64,000 nucleotides of DNA. It comes from UBA6168 sp964573725. GTDB taxonomy: Bacteria > Bacteroidota > Bacteroidia > Chitinophagales > Saprospiraceae. The stretch is from positions 62,001-126,000 of the forward strand of contig CAZNLJ010000011.1 of NCBI GenBank assembly GCA_964573725.1. The letters run 5' to 3'. Below are positions 52,739 to 61,825 of this stretch, piece by piece. The notes below the pieces were generated by a model that searched no databases, was not told the DNA's origin, and worked only from the letters and a program-made list of their open reading frames with translations. The number at the start of each line of letters is the position of its first letter. The first letter of the stretch is position 1. Position numbers and translations under genes: made by a program.

Positions 52739-53551
52739 TCAGAGTGCTTCCTCCAGTCTGCGCATTTGTTCCATGAAAGCCGGGCGGCGGCGACGGGAGA
52801 CCTCGATTTTCTTACCGTCGTCCATCACCAGATAGCCGCCGTCCCCTTTAATGAATTTCCGCATATAGTTCAGGTTGATCACATGTCGTTTGTGCACGCG
52901 GTAAAAATTCATAGTTTCCAGCAGGTCCTCATAAGCCTTGATGGTCCTGGAGGCGGTGATCCTTTCTCCGTTGGAAAGGAAGATGTGGGTATAATTATCC
53001 TCCGCCTCGAGGCGGACGATATCCTTGATATTGACGAAGTAGATGCCGTCTATGGCCGAGATGCTCATCTTTTCGAACGAATTGGGATTGTTCAGGTGCT
53101 TGTTGAACAATTCCAGCCGCTGTTCGATCTGTTCGGATTTCTGCAGGCGGATGCGCCGTACCGCCTGCGCGAGATTGTCCGGGTCGATGGGCTTCATGAT
53201 ATACCCGATGGAACTGTACTCGCAGGCCTTGATGGCATGTTCGTTGAAGGCCGTGATGAAGACGATTTCGAAGTCTATCGGGCGCAGCTCATCCAACATC
53301 CTGAATACCAGACCATCCGGCAAATTGATGTCAAGAAATGCCACGTCCGGCCGGAAAGCCGGGTCCTCAAACAAATCCATCCCTTCCTCCACGGTGCTGG
53401 CATCACCGATGACGGAGACCTCCGGACAATGCTTTTCCAACAGGTTCTTCAGGTTCCGCAAACAGTTGATCTCGTCCTCTACAATCAGGGCTTTTATCAC
53501 ATTCGTAGCTTTTTTCAGCGGGAGTGTTTCGATTGCATCCGATGTCATCAT
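52739..53551 (-). CDS. LytTR-family response regulator
   Basis: A 270-residue response regulator. The receiver domain (about 18-135) has the acidic pair in VEDE, phospho-acceptor Asp74 in VAFLDINLPDG, the conserved Thr in FITAFNEHA and the Lys in YIMKPIDPDN. A linker with coiled-coil character follows, then a LytTR DNA-binding domain (about 165-265) with DIVRLEAEDNYTHIFLSNGE and NFYRVHKRHVINLNYM. It would be phosphorylated by the LytS-type kinase encoded about 1.2 kb downstream. A -7 box lies close to its ATG. It is divergent from the TPR-CHAT protein, and such regulators often control the gene across a shared promoter region. Confidence 0.94.
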   Translation of the reverse strand: MMTSDAIETLPLKKATNVIKALIVEDEINCLRNLKNLLEKHCPEVSVIGDASTVEEGMDLFEDPAFRPDVAFLDINLPDGLVFRMLDELRPIDFEIVFITAFNEHAIKACEYSSIGYIMKPIDPDNLAQAVRRIRLQKSEQIEQRLELFNKHLNNPNSFEKMSISAIDGIYFVNIKDIVRLEAEDNYTHIFLSNGERITASRTIKAYEDLLETMNFYRVHKRHVINLNYMRKFIKGDGGYLVMDDGKKIEVSRRRRPAFMEQMRRLEEAL

Positions 53552-54015
53552 GTCGTATCAGTAAATGCTGTGTCAGACAAAAATAAGACAGAATCGCCAA
53601 ATATGAAATGATTTTCTAATAAAAAATCCGTGCAATTCATTGATTTACATTTTATTAAAATATTTTTACACAAAATGTTACCGGACTATTGATTACACAT
53701 ATTATTTATTTAGATAAATTTAGGTATCCCGCTTGCGGGCCGCCCCGCCGAACCGGTGCCCGCCGACCCACGGCACCGGCCGCTGCATTTCTTTCCAACC
53801 GCCCCCCCGGGAGCAGGTGTATTGTTAGCAACTGCGGCCCTTCCTTTCCGATTCCTGTAAAACAACCGGTTCGGAACGATAAGTTTGTAAGATGCAAGGC
53901 ATTTCATTACATTTGTTCAGTTGGAAACCGCGGAAACTCCGCCGGCCCCCTTCCTATCACCATCCGGGTCAGCCCGGCCTTCCGGGGCCGCCTTACCGGA
54001 CCGAAAACCCGCCTC
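53552..54015. other. AT-rich divergent promoter region (LytTR regulator / TPR-CHAT protein)
   Basis: About 460 bp. The segment 53600-53725 is very AT-rich and probably holds promoters in both directions and any LytTR binding site. I looked for the paired 9-bp direct repeats typical of LytTR operators and could not identify them with confidence. Confidence 0.45.
53578..53585 (-). promoter_or_regulatory. -7 promoter element of the LytTR regulator gene
   Basis: TATTTTTG on the minus strand, 26 bp before the ATG at 53551. A TTTG exists at 53598-53601 but only 12 nt away, closer than the usual spacing. Confidence 0.4.
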
Positions 54016-57000
54016 ATGCCCTCCTGGTCCTCCCTGCTCCTGCTCCTGCTGCCCTTGGCCTCCCTCCACGGACAACCCACCGGCGACCTGCAGGGCTTCG
54101 CCCTGGGCAAACATTACGAAGAGCGCTCGGACAGCCTCGCCGAATTGCCGGATTACCCCGCCGCCCTCCGCATGCGGGAAAAGGCAATGGCCATTTACGA
54201 ACAATTGCCGGGGCAGGAACGCATCGAAGGGCTGGCCAGTTGCTACTCCCGGATGGGCGTGATCCAGCGGCGCCTGGGAAACTGGGAAAAGGCCGCAGCG
54301 CTCTATCGGGCCGGACTCTCCCTCGCGGAAACCCACCTCGACTCCAACCATATCATCCTGCAGAACCTGCTCAATGACGCCGGCGTGTACTACCTGCTCA
54401 AAGGGGAATTCTCCCGCTCCATGGAATTCCTGGAACGGGCGCTGGCCATCGCCCTGCGTACCAAGAGCCGCCGGATCGCCTCCATCCATATCAACATGGG
54501 CATCATCGCGGAACAAAGCGGTCGATTCACCGAAGCACTCGACCATTACCGCCTGGCCATGCGCCATAACCGCGCACATCCGGACATCGGATTCTGGCAT
54601 CGGGAAACGGCGACCAGCTACCTGAACGCCGGCAGCGCCAGCTTCAACGCGGACCGCTATCCGGAAGCTTTGTCCTATTTCGACACCTGCCTCATCATCT
54701 ACGACAGCATCCTGCCCCCCGATCATCCGGAAATCGCCGCGCTGCTCAACAACATGGGCGTCGTCCACAATTTCCGGGGAGACTACCGCAATGCCCTTCA
54801 CTTCCTCAAATCCTCCCTCCAGGTACACCTCGGCCAACCCGGGGGCAATACGGCGGATGAAACCGCCGCCATGTATTCCAACATCGGCCTCCTGCTCATG
54901 GAATCCGGAGATTTCCACAAGGCCTTGCCCTACTTCCGGCAAGCGCTCGACATCCGGGAAAACCTCCTTGGGGAAAACCATCCGGATGTCGCCCGCGGAT
55001 GCAATTACATCGGCGATTGCTATCTTCAGATGAACCAGTTCGCCAACGCGCTGCCCTGGCTGAACAAGGCCCTCCAAATCCAGCAAAACCTGCAGCCCGG
55101 CGGAAAACCCGCCGACCGCTCGGATTGCCTGAGTGACCTGGGCACCTATCACGAAAAGACCGGTAACTACCCCCAGGCCATCAGCTTCTACCGCCGTGCC
55201 CTGGCCGTCCACCAGGACCGCCCGGACGGCAGCACCGTGGACGTCGCCGGCATCCGGACCCGGCTCGGCCGGACCTACTGGCGGCAGGGCCTTCCCGACC
55301 TGGCCATACCCCAACTCGAAGCCTCCCTGCGGTCATACCGGACCGCCTTCGGCCCCCATCACAAGGAAATAGCCAGGACCTTGCTGGTGCTGGCCAATGC
55401 CAACCTTCCGGATACCAGCCGCGCCCTCCGCTTTTGCCACGAAGCCATGGTCGCCCTCCACTACGATACTGCCCACCCGACCGATTTCTCCAGGGTCTGG
55501 GCCCCGGTCATCCTCCTCGAAGCCCTGACCCTCGACGGCCGGCTCCGCTCCGACCGGGGCTTCCGCCAAGGCCGGCTCCCCGCTCTCCTCGATGCCGACC
55601 GCCGACTCCGGGCCGGGCTATCCCTCGTCGACCATATCCTCGCCTCCCTGGAAGGTCCCGGCTCCCGGCAATATCTCACCGACAACTACTTCAAGTTGTT
55701 CGAAACCGCCATCCTCAACAAGTTCCGGCTTCAGACCCTGACCGGAAACCCGACCCACTGGCAGGAAGCTTTCCACATCAGCGAACGAAGCAACGCCGCA
55801 CTCCTGCTCGAAGCGGTCCGTATGGCCGACATCACCCGGTTCTCCGACATCCCGGATTCCCTGGTGCGCCATGAACGGCAACTTGCCATCGACCTCTCCT
55901 TTTACCTGCGGCAACTGTCCGAGGCCGGAACGGCGGACCGCGACGGTTCACCGACCACACAGGCGCTCCACGACCACATCTTCCGCACACAGGAAGCTTA
56001 TTCCGCACTCGTTGAACGCCTCCGGGAAAGATACCCTGCCTACTACCGGCTGCGGCATATCACCGACCTGGCCACCGTCGGCAAGGTTCAAACCGACATC
56101 CTCTCCGAGGGTCAAGCCATGGTCGCCTACTTCTCCGGAGAACAACATCTCTTCGCTTTCGTCATCGAACCCGGCGCTTTCCATGCCGTGGAACTGCCGA
56201 TCCCTGCCTCCCTTTCGGCGGATGTCATGGACATCCAGCACAGCATCCTCGCCTTCGACCCGCTGGCTCCGGATGCAGTCGACATGGCCGCCCGCTATGC
56301 CCGGCAGGCACACCGGCTCTACCGCCTGCTCCTCGAACCCCTCGTCCCGCTGCTATCCTCCCAAAATCTCATCCTGCTGCCCGGCGGTGTCCTCGGCTAC
56401 CTCCCCTTCGAGGCCTTGCTCACCAAACCGGCCGCCCATCCCGAGGACATCGGTTCCTATGATTTCGTCATCCGTTCCTGGCAGGTCAGTTACGCTTACT
56501 CCGCCACCTTGCTCGACGAACTGAAGAAACGCCCCGCCTTGCGTCCTTTCCAACATAAGATGGCCGCCTTCGCCCCTGCTTACGACGGTCGCGCGGATGC
56601 ACCCGATGCCTTCGCCCCGCTTCGGTTCAACCAATCGGAGGCAGCGGCAGCTTCCCGGCTGTTCGGCGGGTCGCTCTTTGCCGGCACCTCGGCCACCCTC
56701 GCCAATTTCCGATCATCGGCCCCCCATGCGACCATGCTCCACCTGGCCGCCCATGGCAAATCCGACGACCTGGCCGGCGAAAACTCCTTTGTCGCGTTCT
56801 ATCCGGACGGATCCGACCCGTCCGGACAAGACCACCTCCTCTTTGCCCGCGACCTCTACGGTATGCGCATCAAGGCCGCCCTGGTCGTGCTCAGCGCCTG
56901 TGAAACCGGCTCCGGTCACCTGCAACGGGGGGAAGGGATCATCAGCCTCGCCAGGGGTTTCTTTTATGCCGGCGCCAGCTGCCTGGTCACCACCCTGTGG

Positions 57001-57294
57001 CGCATCGACGACGTCGCTTCCCAATCCCTCATGCAAGCCTTCTATCAACACCTCCGCAAGGGTAATCCGGTGGACGGGGCCCTGCGGCAGGCCAAGTTGG
57101 ATTTCCTGCGGGACGAAGGTCGCTCCCTGCGCGCACACCCGCTTTTCTGGGCCGCTTACGTCCCGTCCGGAAATACCGCCGCGGTCGACGCCGGCCGTCA
57201 AGGCCCCTGGTTGTGGTTTGCCGCCTTCCTGCTGGCCGCTTTCCTGATCTGGCGCCGCTATACCCCCCGCCCCCCGCGGCATGCCCCGGATTGA
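54016..57294 (+). CDS. Secreted TPR-CHAT protein (caspase-like fold)
   Basis: A 1092-residue protein. A signal peptide (MPSWSSLLLLLLPLASLHGQ) precedes about a dozen tetratricopeptide repeats (roughly 25-480; for example NNMGVVHNFRGDYRNALHFL and YIGDCYLQMNQFANALPWL). A helical linker leads to a C-terminal CHAT domain. The caspase-like dyad is His913 in HLAAHGKSDD and Cys962 in VLSACETGSG. A C-terminal helix (PWLWFAAFLLAAFLIW) is followed by basic residues, so the main part is outside the cytoplasm. CHAT proteins are proteases or scaffolds in bacterial cell-death, defence and signalling. The frame is open back to 53689, but the ATG at 54016 creates the signal peptide. It is divergent from the LytTR regulator. 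Confidence 0.9.
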   Translation: MPSWSSLLLLLLPLASLHGQPTGDLQGFALGKHYEERSDSLAELPDYPAALRMREKAMAIYEQLPGQERIEGLASCYSRMGVIQRRLGNWEKAAALYRAGLSLAETHLDSNHIILQNLLNDAGVYYLLKGEFSRSMEFLERALAIALRTKSRRIASIHINMGIIAEQSGRFTEALDHYRLAMRHNRAHPDIGFWHRETATSYLNAGSASFNADRYPEALSYFDTCLIIYDSILPPDHPEIAALLNNMGVVHNFRGDYRNALHFLKSSLQVHLGQPGGNTADETAAMYSNIGLLLMESGDFHKALPYFRQALDIRENLLGENHPDVARGCNYIGDCYLQMNQFANALPWLNKALQIQQNLQPGGKPADRSDCLSDLGTYHEKTGNYPQAISFYRRALAVHQDRPDGSTVDVAGIRTRLGRTYWRQGLPDLAIPQLEASLRSYRTAFGPHHKEIARTLLVLANANLPDTSRALRFCHEAMVALHYDTAHPTDFSRVWAPVILLEALTLDGRLRSDRGFRQGRLPALLDADRRLRAGLSLVDHILASLEGPGSRQYLTDNYFKLFETAILNKFRLQTLTGNPTHWQEAFHISERSNAALLLEAVRMADITRFSDIPDSLVRHERQLAIDLSFYLRQLSEAGTADRDGSPTTQALHDHIFRTQEAYSALVERLRERYPAYYRLRHITDLATVGKVQTDILSEGQAMVAYFSGEQHLFAFVIEPGAFHAVELPIPASLSADVMDIQHSILAFDPLAPDAVDMAARYARQAHRLYRLLLEPLVPLLSSQNLILLPGGVLGYLPFEALLTKPAAHPEDIGSYDFVIRSWQVSYAYSATLLDELKKRPALRPFQHKMAAFAPAYDGRADAPDAFAPLRFNQSEAAAASRLFGGSLFAGTSATLANFRSSAPHATMLHLAAHGKSDDLAGENSFVAFYPDGSDPSGQDHLLFARDLYGMRIKAALVVLSACETGSGHLQRGEGIISLARGFFYAGASCLVTTLWRIDDVASQSLMQAFYQHLRKGNPVDGALRQAKLDFLRDEGRSLRAHPLFWAAYVPSGNTAAVDAGRQGPWLWFAAFLLAAFLIWRRYTPRPPRHAPD

Positions 57295-58168
57295 CGGATG
57301 TCCACCCCCTCGCCTTTTGCTGCATGAGCCTACCGGTCTGCACTTATTTTCGCAATTTTACGGCGATTCGCCAATCCTTTGGCCGGCGGTCCGTTCCCGA
57401 TCGTCATGGAATTGAAAATCACCCGCCAGGGCAGCTACCAATACCGACCGAACTTCACGACTCCCCTATGCGATGCCGTATCCTGCCTTTTTCATCGGTC
57501 CCGGTCGCCGCAGCCATCGGAATCTCCGGGCCTCCTGACCGCAGCATCTCCGGCCTCGGCCAGGGTCCTACCCACCGGGACGGCGACACCCCGGCGGCCA
57601 TTGTCGGAAACGAGTACGGCATCAACTCCCGGGAACCTGCCGTCGGCCGAACCGGTAAGGGCTTCGCGGCCGATAGCTCCCGGGGCCGGCATGCCGGATC
57701 CCAGGCCGGCCAGAACATGCGCCTCTGCGGACAAGACCGCCGGGACGGTTCCATCCCGGTTGCCATCGATTCCTTCCGCACGCCGTCCACCCGACCTTCG
57801 GTAGCTATCCCCCATGGGAACGGTACCCATTCCGTGCGCATGCCGACCTGCTCTTCCGTCCTTGCCCACCCCCCGGACGGTAATGGCTCCATCCCTCCGC
57901 CGGGAGGTCATTTTCAGTCACCAAGGCGCGGCACCGGGGTCAGCTTGACCGCCTTGCCGCCCGGATCGCGACCTGGTCCTGTCTTCCGGACTGTCCTGTA
58001 CTCGCGCACCAAGCCCGGCAATCCGATCGCCGCCCAGGACTTTCCGGATCGCCGGGTCACCGGGAAGGCCGAGGCCATCGTTCGGGACGCCCTGCCCGCT
58101 GCGGCCGATCCGCCGGCTCGACATACTGCCTGCCGCATCCAAGACCACTCATCCATCCAACGACACCT
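57295..58168. other. 874-bp gene-less interval between the CHAT gene and the exchanger gene
   Basis: Long GC-rich frames exist on both strands, but none has a sensible start, signal or family. No repeat copy or promoter box of the TAnnTTTG type was found. Confidence 0.4.
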
Positions 58169-59239
58169 ATGACCGTACTGTATTTACTGGCCGGCTTCGC
58201 CCTGCTGCTCATTGGCGCCGAACTATTGGTCCGGGGGGCTTCCCGGATCGCCATTTCCCTGGGCATCACCCCCTTGGTGACCGGCCTGACCGTGGTTGCC
58301 GTCGGGACGGGATCCCCGGAACTGGCCATCAGTATCCTGTCCAGTTGGGAGGGGCAAAGTGAGCTTGCCCTCGGCAACGTGGTGGGCAGCAACATCTTCA
58401 ACATCCTGTTCATCCTGGGTATCTCTGCGCTGATCATTCCGCTCACGGTGGCCCAACAACTGATCCGATGGGACGTACCGATCATGATCCTGGTATCCCT
58501 GGCCATGTTGCTGTTCGCCCTGGACGGCCGCATCAGCCTGGTGGAAGGGCTGGTGTTGTTGTCGACGGGGGTTGCCTACACCTGGTTCGTCATCCGGCTG
58601 AGCAGGAAGGAAAAGGACCGATCGGTCCGTTCGGAATATGAGGAGGCCTTCGGTGAACCGCCCAAAGGCATCGGGATCTGGGCGGCCGTCGGTTTGTTGC
58701 TGGCCGGGCTGGCCGGACTGACGGTCGGCTCGCAATGGTTGGTGGACAGCGCCACCGCCATCGCTGCCGAGCTGGGGGTAAGCGACCTGGTCATCGGACT
58801 GACCATCGTCGCCGTCGGCACCTCCCTCCCGGAGGTGGCCACCTCCGTGGTCGCGGGTATCCGGGGAGAACGGGACATCGCCGTCGGCAATGCGGTGGGC
58901 AGCAACATCTACAATATCCTGTTGGTCATCGGCAGTGCGGCCGTCGCTTCCGAGCAAGGCATCCTGGTGAGCGGGCGGGCCTTGTCCTTCGACCTGCCGG
59001 TCATGGTCGTCACCGCCATGGCCTGCCTACCGGTTTTTTTCATCGGAAAACGGCTCGGAAGGCGGAAAGGTGGTCTTTTCCTCGGATATTACATCGCCTA
59101 CACCCTTTTCCTGGTCTTGTCCAACACCGGGGAAGGGTCGGTCACCTGGCTGACCAACCTGATGGTATGGTTTGTGATACCTTTGACGATCCTGCTTTTG
59201 GCCGTCGCGATGGCCAAGGAGCTCCGCAAGCGGAGCTGA
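58169..59239 (+). CDS. Calcium/sodium antiporter (CaCA family, YrbG-like)
   Basis: A 356-residue inner-membrane antiporter with ten predicted helices and two inverted halves. The alpha-1 repeat GTGSPELAISILSSWEGQSE and GNVVGSNIFNILFILG, and the alpha-2 repeat GTSLPEVATSVVAGIRGERD and GNAVGSNIYNILLVIG, carry the ion-binding acidic residues and the GNVxGSNxxN signature. The central cytoplasmic loop (about 160-180, KEKDRSVRSEYEEAFGEPPK) is short, as in bacterial YrbG. Ion specificity cannot be read from sequence. uppP begins 79 bp downstream on the same strand, so co-transcription is likely. Confidence 0.93.
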   Translation: MTVLYLLAGFALLLIGAELLVRGASRIAISLGITPLVTGLTVVAVGTGSPELAISILSSWEGQSELALGNVVGSNIFNILFILGISALIIPLTVAQQLIRWDVPIMILVSLAMLLFALDGRISLVEGLVLLSTGVAYTWFVIRLSRKEKDRSVRSEYEEAFGEPPKGIGIWAAVGLLLAGLAGLTVGSQWLVDSATAIAAELGVSDLVIGLTIVAVGTSLPEVATSVVAGIRGERDIAVGNAVGSNIYNILLVIGSAAVASEQGILVSGRALSFDLPVMVVTAMACLPVFFIGKRLGRRKGGLFLGYYIAYTLFLVLSNTGEGSVTWLTNLMVWFVIPLTILLLAVAMAKELRKRS

Positions 59240-59318
59240 TTCGCGCGGCGGACGGACGTTCCGAAGCCCCGTGAGACGGAGCATCCTCCCCTGCACACAC
59301 GACAAAACTTTTAAAGCC

Positions 59319-60098
59319 ATGCGCATCATCGACGCCGTCCTGACGGCCATTGTGGAAGGACTTACCGAGTTCCTGCCCATTTCCTCCACCGGGCACATGA
59401 TCCTGTTGTCTTATTTACTGGGACACGGGGAGGACGAGTTCATCAAGACCTTCGAAATATTCATCCAGCTGGGTGCCATCCTGGCCATTGTGCTGCTGTA
59501 TGCACGCCGCTTCCTACTGAATGTGCCCATGTACCGCAATCTGTTCGTCGCCTTCCTGCCCTCCGGCGTATTCGGCCTGCTCCTGTACAAGATCATCAAG
59601 CACTACCTCTTCAACCATTGGGTGGTGGCGGCCATGCTCATCCTGGGCGGCATGGTCCTGGTATGGGTGGATAAGAAGCTGCCGGCGAGAAAAACGGAAA
59701 CAGCCGGCGATTTGTCCGCCCTGCCCTGGACAACGGCCCTCCGTATAGGCTTTTTCCAGTGCCTTTCCATGGTGCCGGGAGTTTCCAGGGCGGCCGCCAC
59801 AATCATCGGCGGGATGGTCAATGGCCTGAGCAAGCGGGAAGCGGCGGAATTTTCCTTCCTGTTGGCCGTACCAACGATGGCCGCCGCCGCCGGATACGAC
59901 CTGTTGAAGTTCGAAGGCACCCTTCGGTCCGACCAATACCTGGTGATGGCCATCGGTTTCGTCGTCGCCTTCCTGACCGCCATTGTCGCGGTAAAATGGT
60001 TTGTCTCCCTGTTGGAGAAACACGGGTTCGCCGTTTTCGGTTACTACCGCATCGCACTGGGCATCCTCTTCCTGGTTTTCGCCTTGTCGGCAACCTGA
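59319..60098 (+). CDS. uppP: Undecaprenyl-diphosphatase (UppP/BacA)
   Basis: A 259-residue integral membrane phosphatase that recycles undecaprenyl pyrophosphate to the lipid carrier used in peptidoglycan and surface-polysaccharide synthesis; overproduction gives bacitracin resistance in other bacteria. The catalytic motif EGLTEFLPISSTGHMIL (13-29) and the second PGVSRAAATIIGGM motif are intact, with about seven helices. I use the ATG at 59319 (MRIIDAVLTAIVEG), because the longer frame to 59271 adds residues without a membrane character. It is 79 bp after the exchanger gene. The gene converges on pgk; the interval contains the assembly gap. Confidence 0.95.
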   Translation: MRIIDAVLTAIVEGLTEFLPISSTGHMILLSYLLGHGEDEFIKTFEIFIQLGAILAIVLLYARRFLLNVPMYRNLFVAFLPSGVFGLLLYKIIKHYLFNHWVVAAMLILGGMVLVWVDKKLPARKTETAGDLSALPWTTALRIGFFQCLSMVPGVSRAAATIIGGMVNGLSKREAAEFSFLLAVPTMAAAAGYDLLKFEGTLRSDQYLVMAIGFVVAFLTAIVAVKWFVSLLEKHGFAVFGYYRIALGILFLVFALSAT

Positions 60099-60244
60099 AC
60101 GGGGCCACTACCCGGCGACCGATCGGATGATAGCGGATCGGGACCAGGCATGCAGACCCGGGTTTCCGCCCATCGGTCATGAGCCGGGAGTCCGCCCGCA
60201 TGGCTACTCCTGCGCCCTACCCCGCCGTATACCCGCTCCCGGGA

Positions 60245-60344
60245 NNNNNNNNNNNNNNNNNNNNNNNNNNNNNNNNNNNNNNNNNNNNNNNNNNNNNNNN
60301 NNNNNNNNNNNNNNNNNNNNNNNNNNNNNNNNNNNNNNNNNNNN
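60245..60344. other. Assembly gap (100 N) flanked by inverted CCCGGGAGC arms
   Basis: Exactly 100 Ns, the usual placeholder for a gap of unknown length. The left side ends GCTCCCGGGA and the right side begins CCCGGGAGC. The 9-bp arms are exact complements, so the missing sequence probably sits in or next to a hairpin such as a terminator between convergent uppP and pgk. Confidence 0.95.
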
Positions 60345-60361
60345 CCCGGGAGCTTACGGTA

Positions 60362-61564
60362 TCAGCCCAGGATGGCCTTGATGCCGGGCAATTCCTTCCC
60401 TTCCAGCATCTCGAGCATCGCTCCCCCACCGGTGGAGACGAAACTGACGGCATCGGCCAATCCCAACTGGTTGACGGCTGCCACGCTGTCTCCGCCACCG
60501 ACCAGGGAGAAGGCACCTTTGGCCGTCGCATCGGCGACCGCCTGCGCGATGGCCTTCGTACCACCCGCGAAGGTCGGCATTTCGAAGACCCCCATGGGAC
60601 CGTTCCAGATGATGGTCCTGGATTCGAGGATGACCTCGGTGAAAGATCGGATGGCCTTCGGTCCGATATCCAGGCCCATGTAACCGTCCGGGATCGCATC
60701 GCTGTCCGATTCCAGCGTCTGGGCGCCATTGTCGAATTTGTCCGCCGCCAGGCTGTCCGCCGGCAGGTAGATCCGCACGCCTTTGGCATCAGCCTTGCGC
60801 AGCAGGGAAAGTGCCAGGTCAAGCCGGTCCTCCTCCACCAGCGAATTGCCGATTTGCCCGCCCCGGGCCTTGAAGAACGTGTAGGCCATACCCCCGCCGA
60901 TGATGATGTTGTCGACCAGGTCCAGGAAACGTTCCAACAACAGGATCTTGTCGGATACCTTCGCCCCGCCGGTGATGGCCGTCACGGGACTGGCCGGGTC
61001 GTGCAAGACCTTGTTGGCGTTTTCCACCTCTTTTTTCATCAGCAGGCCGAACATCCGGTCTTCCGGCGCAAAAAACTGCGCCATGACGGTCGTCGAGGCG
61101 TGGGCCCGGTGGGCGGTACCGAAGGCGTCGTTGACATATACGTCCCCCAGGGCCGCCAATTGTCGGGAAAAGGCCACATCCCCTTTTTCCTCCGCCTGCT
61201 GGAACCGGGTGTTCTCCAGCAAGAGCACCTCCCCCGGCTTCAGCTCCGCCGCAATGGCTTCTGCGGTCGGCCCGACGGTCTCGGGACAAAAACGGACGGG
61301 TACACCCAAAAGGTCGGAAAGATGCGGCACCAGATGCCGCAAGGTGAACATGGCGACATTCAGGGTTCCATCCGCTTGTAATGCCTTCAGGGGGCGACCG
61401 AGGTGGGAGAGCAAAATGGCCGCCCCGCCCCCGGAGAGCACTTCCCGGATGGTCGGCAATGCCATCCGGATCCGGGTATCGTCGGTTATATGGTAGGATT
61501 TGTCCAGGGGCACGTTGAAATCCACCCGGACCAACACTTTCTTTTGATTGAAATTGTATTGCAT
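60362..61564 (-). CDS. pgk: Phosphoglycerate kinase
   Basis: A 400-residue glycolytic kinase that makes ATP from 1,3-bisphosphoglycerate. The N-terminal RVDFNVPLD, SHLGRP (substrate-binding His and Arg), ALGDVYVNDAFGTAHRAHAS and the hinge ITGGAKVSDKI are followed by the nucleotide domain. That domain holds GGGMAYTFFKARG, WNGPMGVFE and the C-terminal SLVGGGDSVAA and VSTGGGAMLEMLEG. Length is typical. I start at the ATG at 61564 (MQYNFNQKKVLVRVDFN); the open frame to 61717 adds an unrelated leader that overlaps a terminator hairpin. gapA precedes it on the same strand but a terminator separates them. Confidence 0.97.
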   Translation of the reverse strand: MQYNFNQKKVLVRVDFNVPLDKSYHITDDTRIRMALPTIREVLSGGGAAILLSHLGRPLKALQADGTLNVAMFTLRHLVPHLSDLLGVPVRFCPETVGPTAEAIAAELKPGEVLLLENTRFQQAEEKGDVAFSRQLAALGDVYVNDAFGTAHRAHASTTVMAQFFAPEDRMFGLLMKKEVENANKVLHDPASPVTAITGGAKVSDKILLLERFLDLVDNIIIGGGMAYTFFKARGGQIGNSLVEEDRLDLALSLLRKADAKGVRIYLPADSLAADKFDNGAQTLESDSDAIPDGYMGLDIGPKAIRSFTEVILESRTIIWNGPMGVFEMPTFAGGTKAIAQAVADATAKGAFSLVGGGDSVAAVNQLGLADAVSFVSTGGGAMLEMLEGKELPGIKAILG

Positions 61565-61691
61565 ACGAATCAGGTTTAGCGATAAGGGAATCAAACGGCC
61601 TGCGCAGGCCCGGCCTGCCGTCGCCGGTCGCCCGTGGGAAAAAGTTCCTCGTTTTCCGAAGTGGTCATCGAGCCCCGCCGCACGGGAAACC

Positions 61692-61730
61692 AAAAAAAGC
61701 GGGGGCTGTTCCGACATCGGAACGCCCCGC
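61692..61730 (-). terminator. Intrinsic terminator of gapA
   Basis: On the minus strand GCGGGG and TCGGAAC stems (61717-61730) pair with 61699-61714 across a 2-nt loop with a small internal mismatch. Seven Us follow in the RNA (A-run 61692-61698). This is a classical Rho-independent terminator about 95 bp past the gapA stop. Confidence 0.8.
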
Positions 61731-61748
61731 GCAATGGATTTTATCGGT

Positions 61749-61770
61749 GGAGGGACACAAGCGTCCCTCC
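61749..61770. terminator. Small hairpin 56 bp past the gapA stop
   Basis: GGAGGGAC (61749-61756) pairs with GTCCCTCC (61763-61770), loop 6 nt. It sits upstream of the stronger terminator and may stabilise the gapA mRNA 3' end. Confidence 0.45.
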
Positions 61771-61825
61771 CGCTATTATCAGCGGCCGGAAACGGCAGCC
61801 GCCGGGGCGGCCTCCGCGCATCGGC

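Noticed and set aside
57455..57911. Overlapping minus-strand frames of 139-145 codons in the interval after the CHAT gene
   Set aside because: Two frames over the same bases are equally open, as expected from base composition alone, and neither has a family, signal peptide or clear start.
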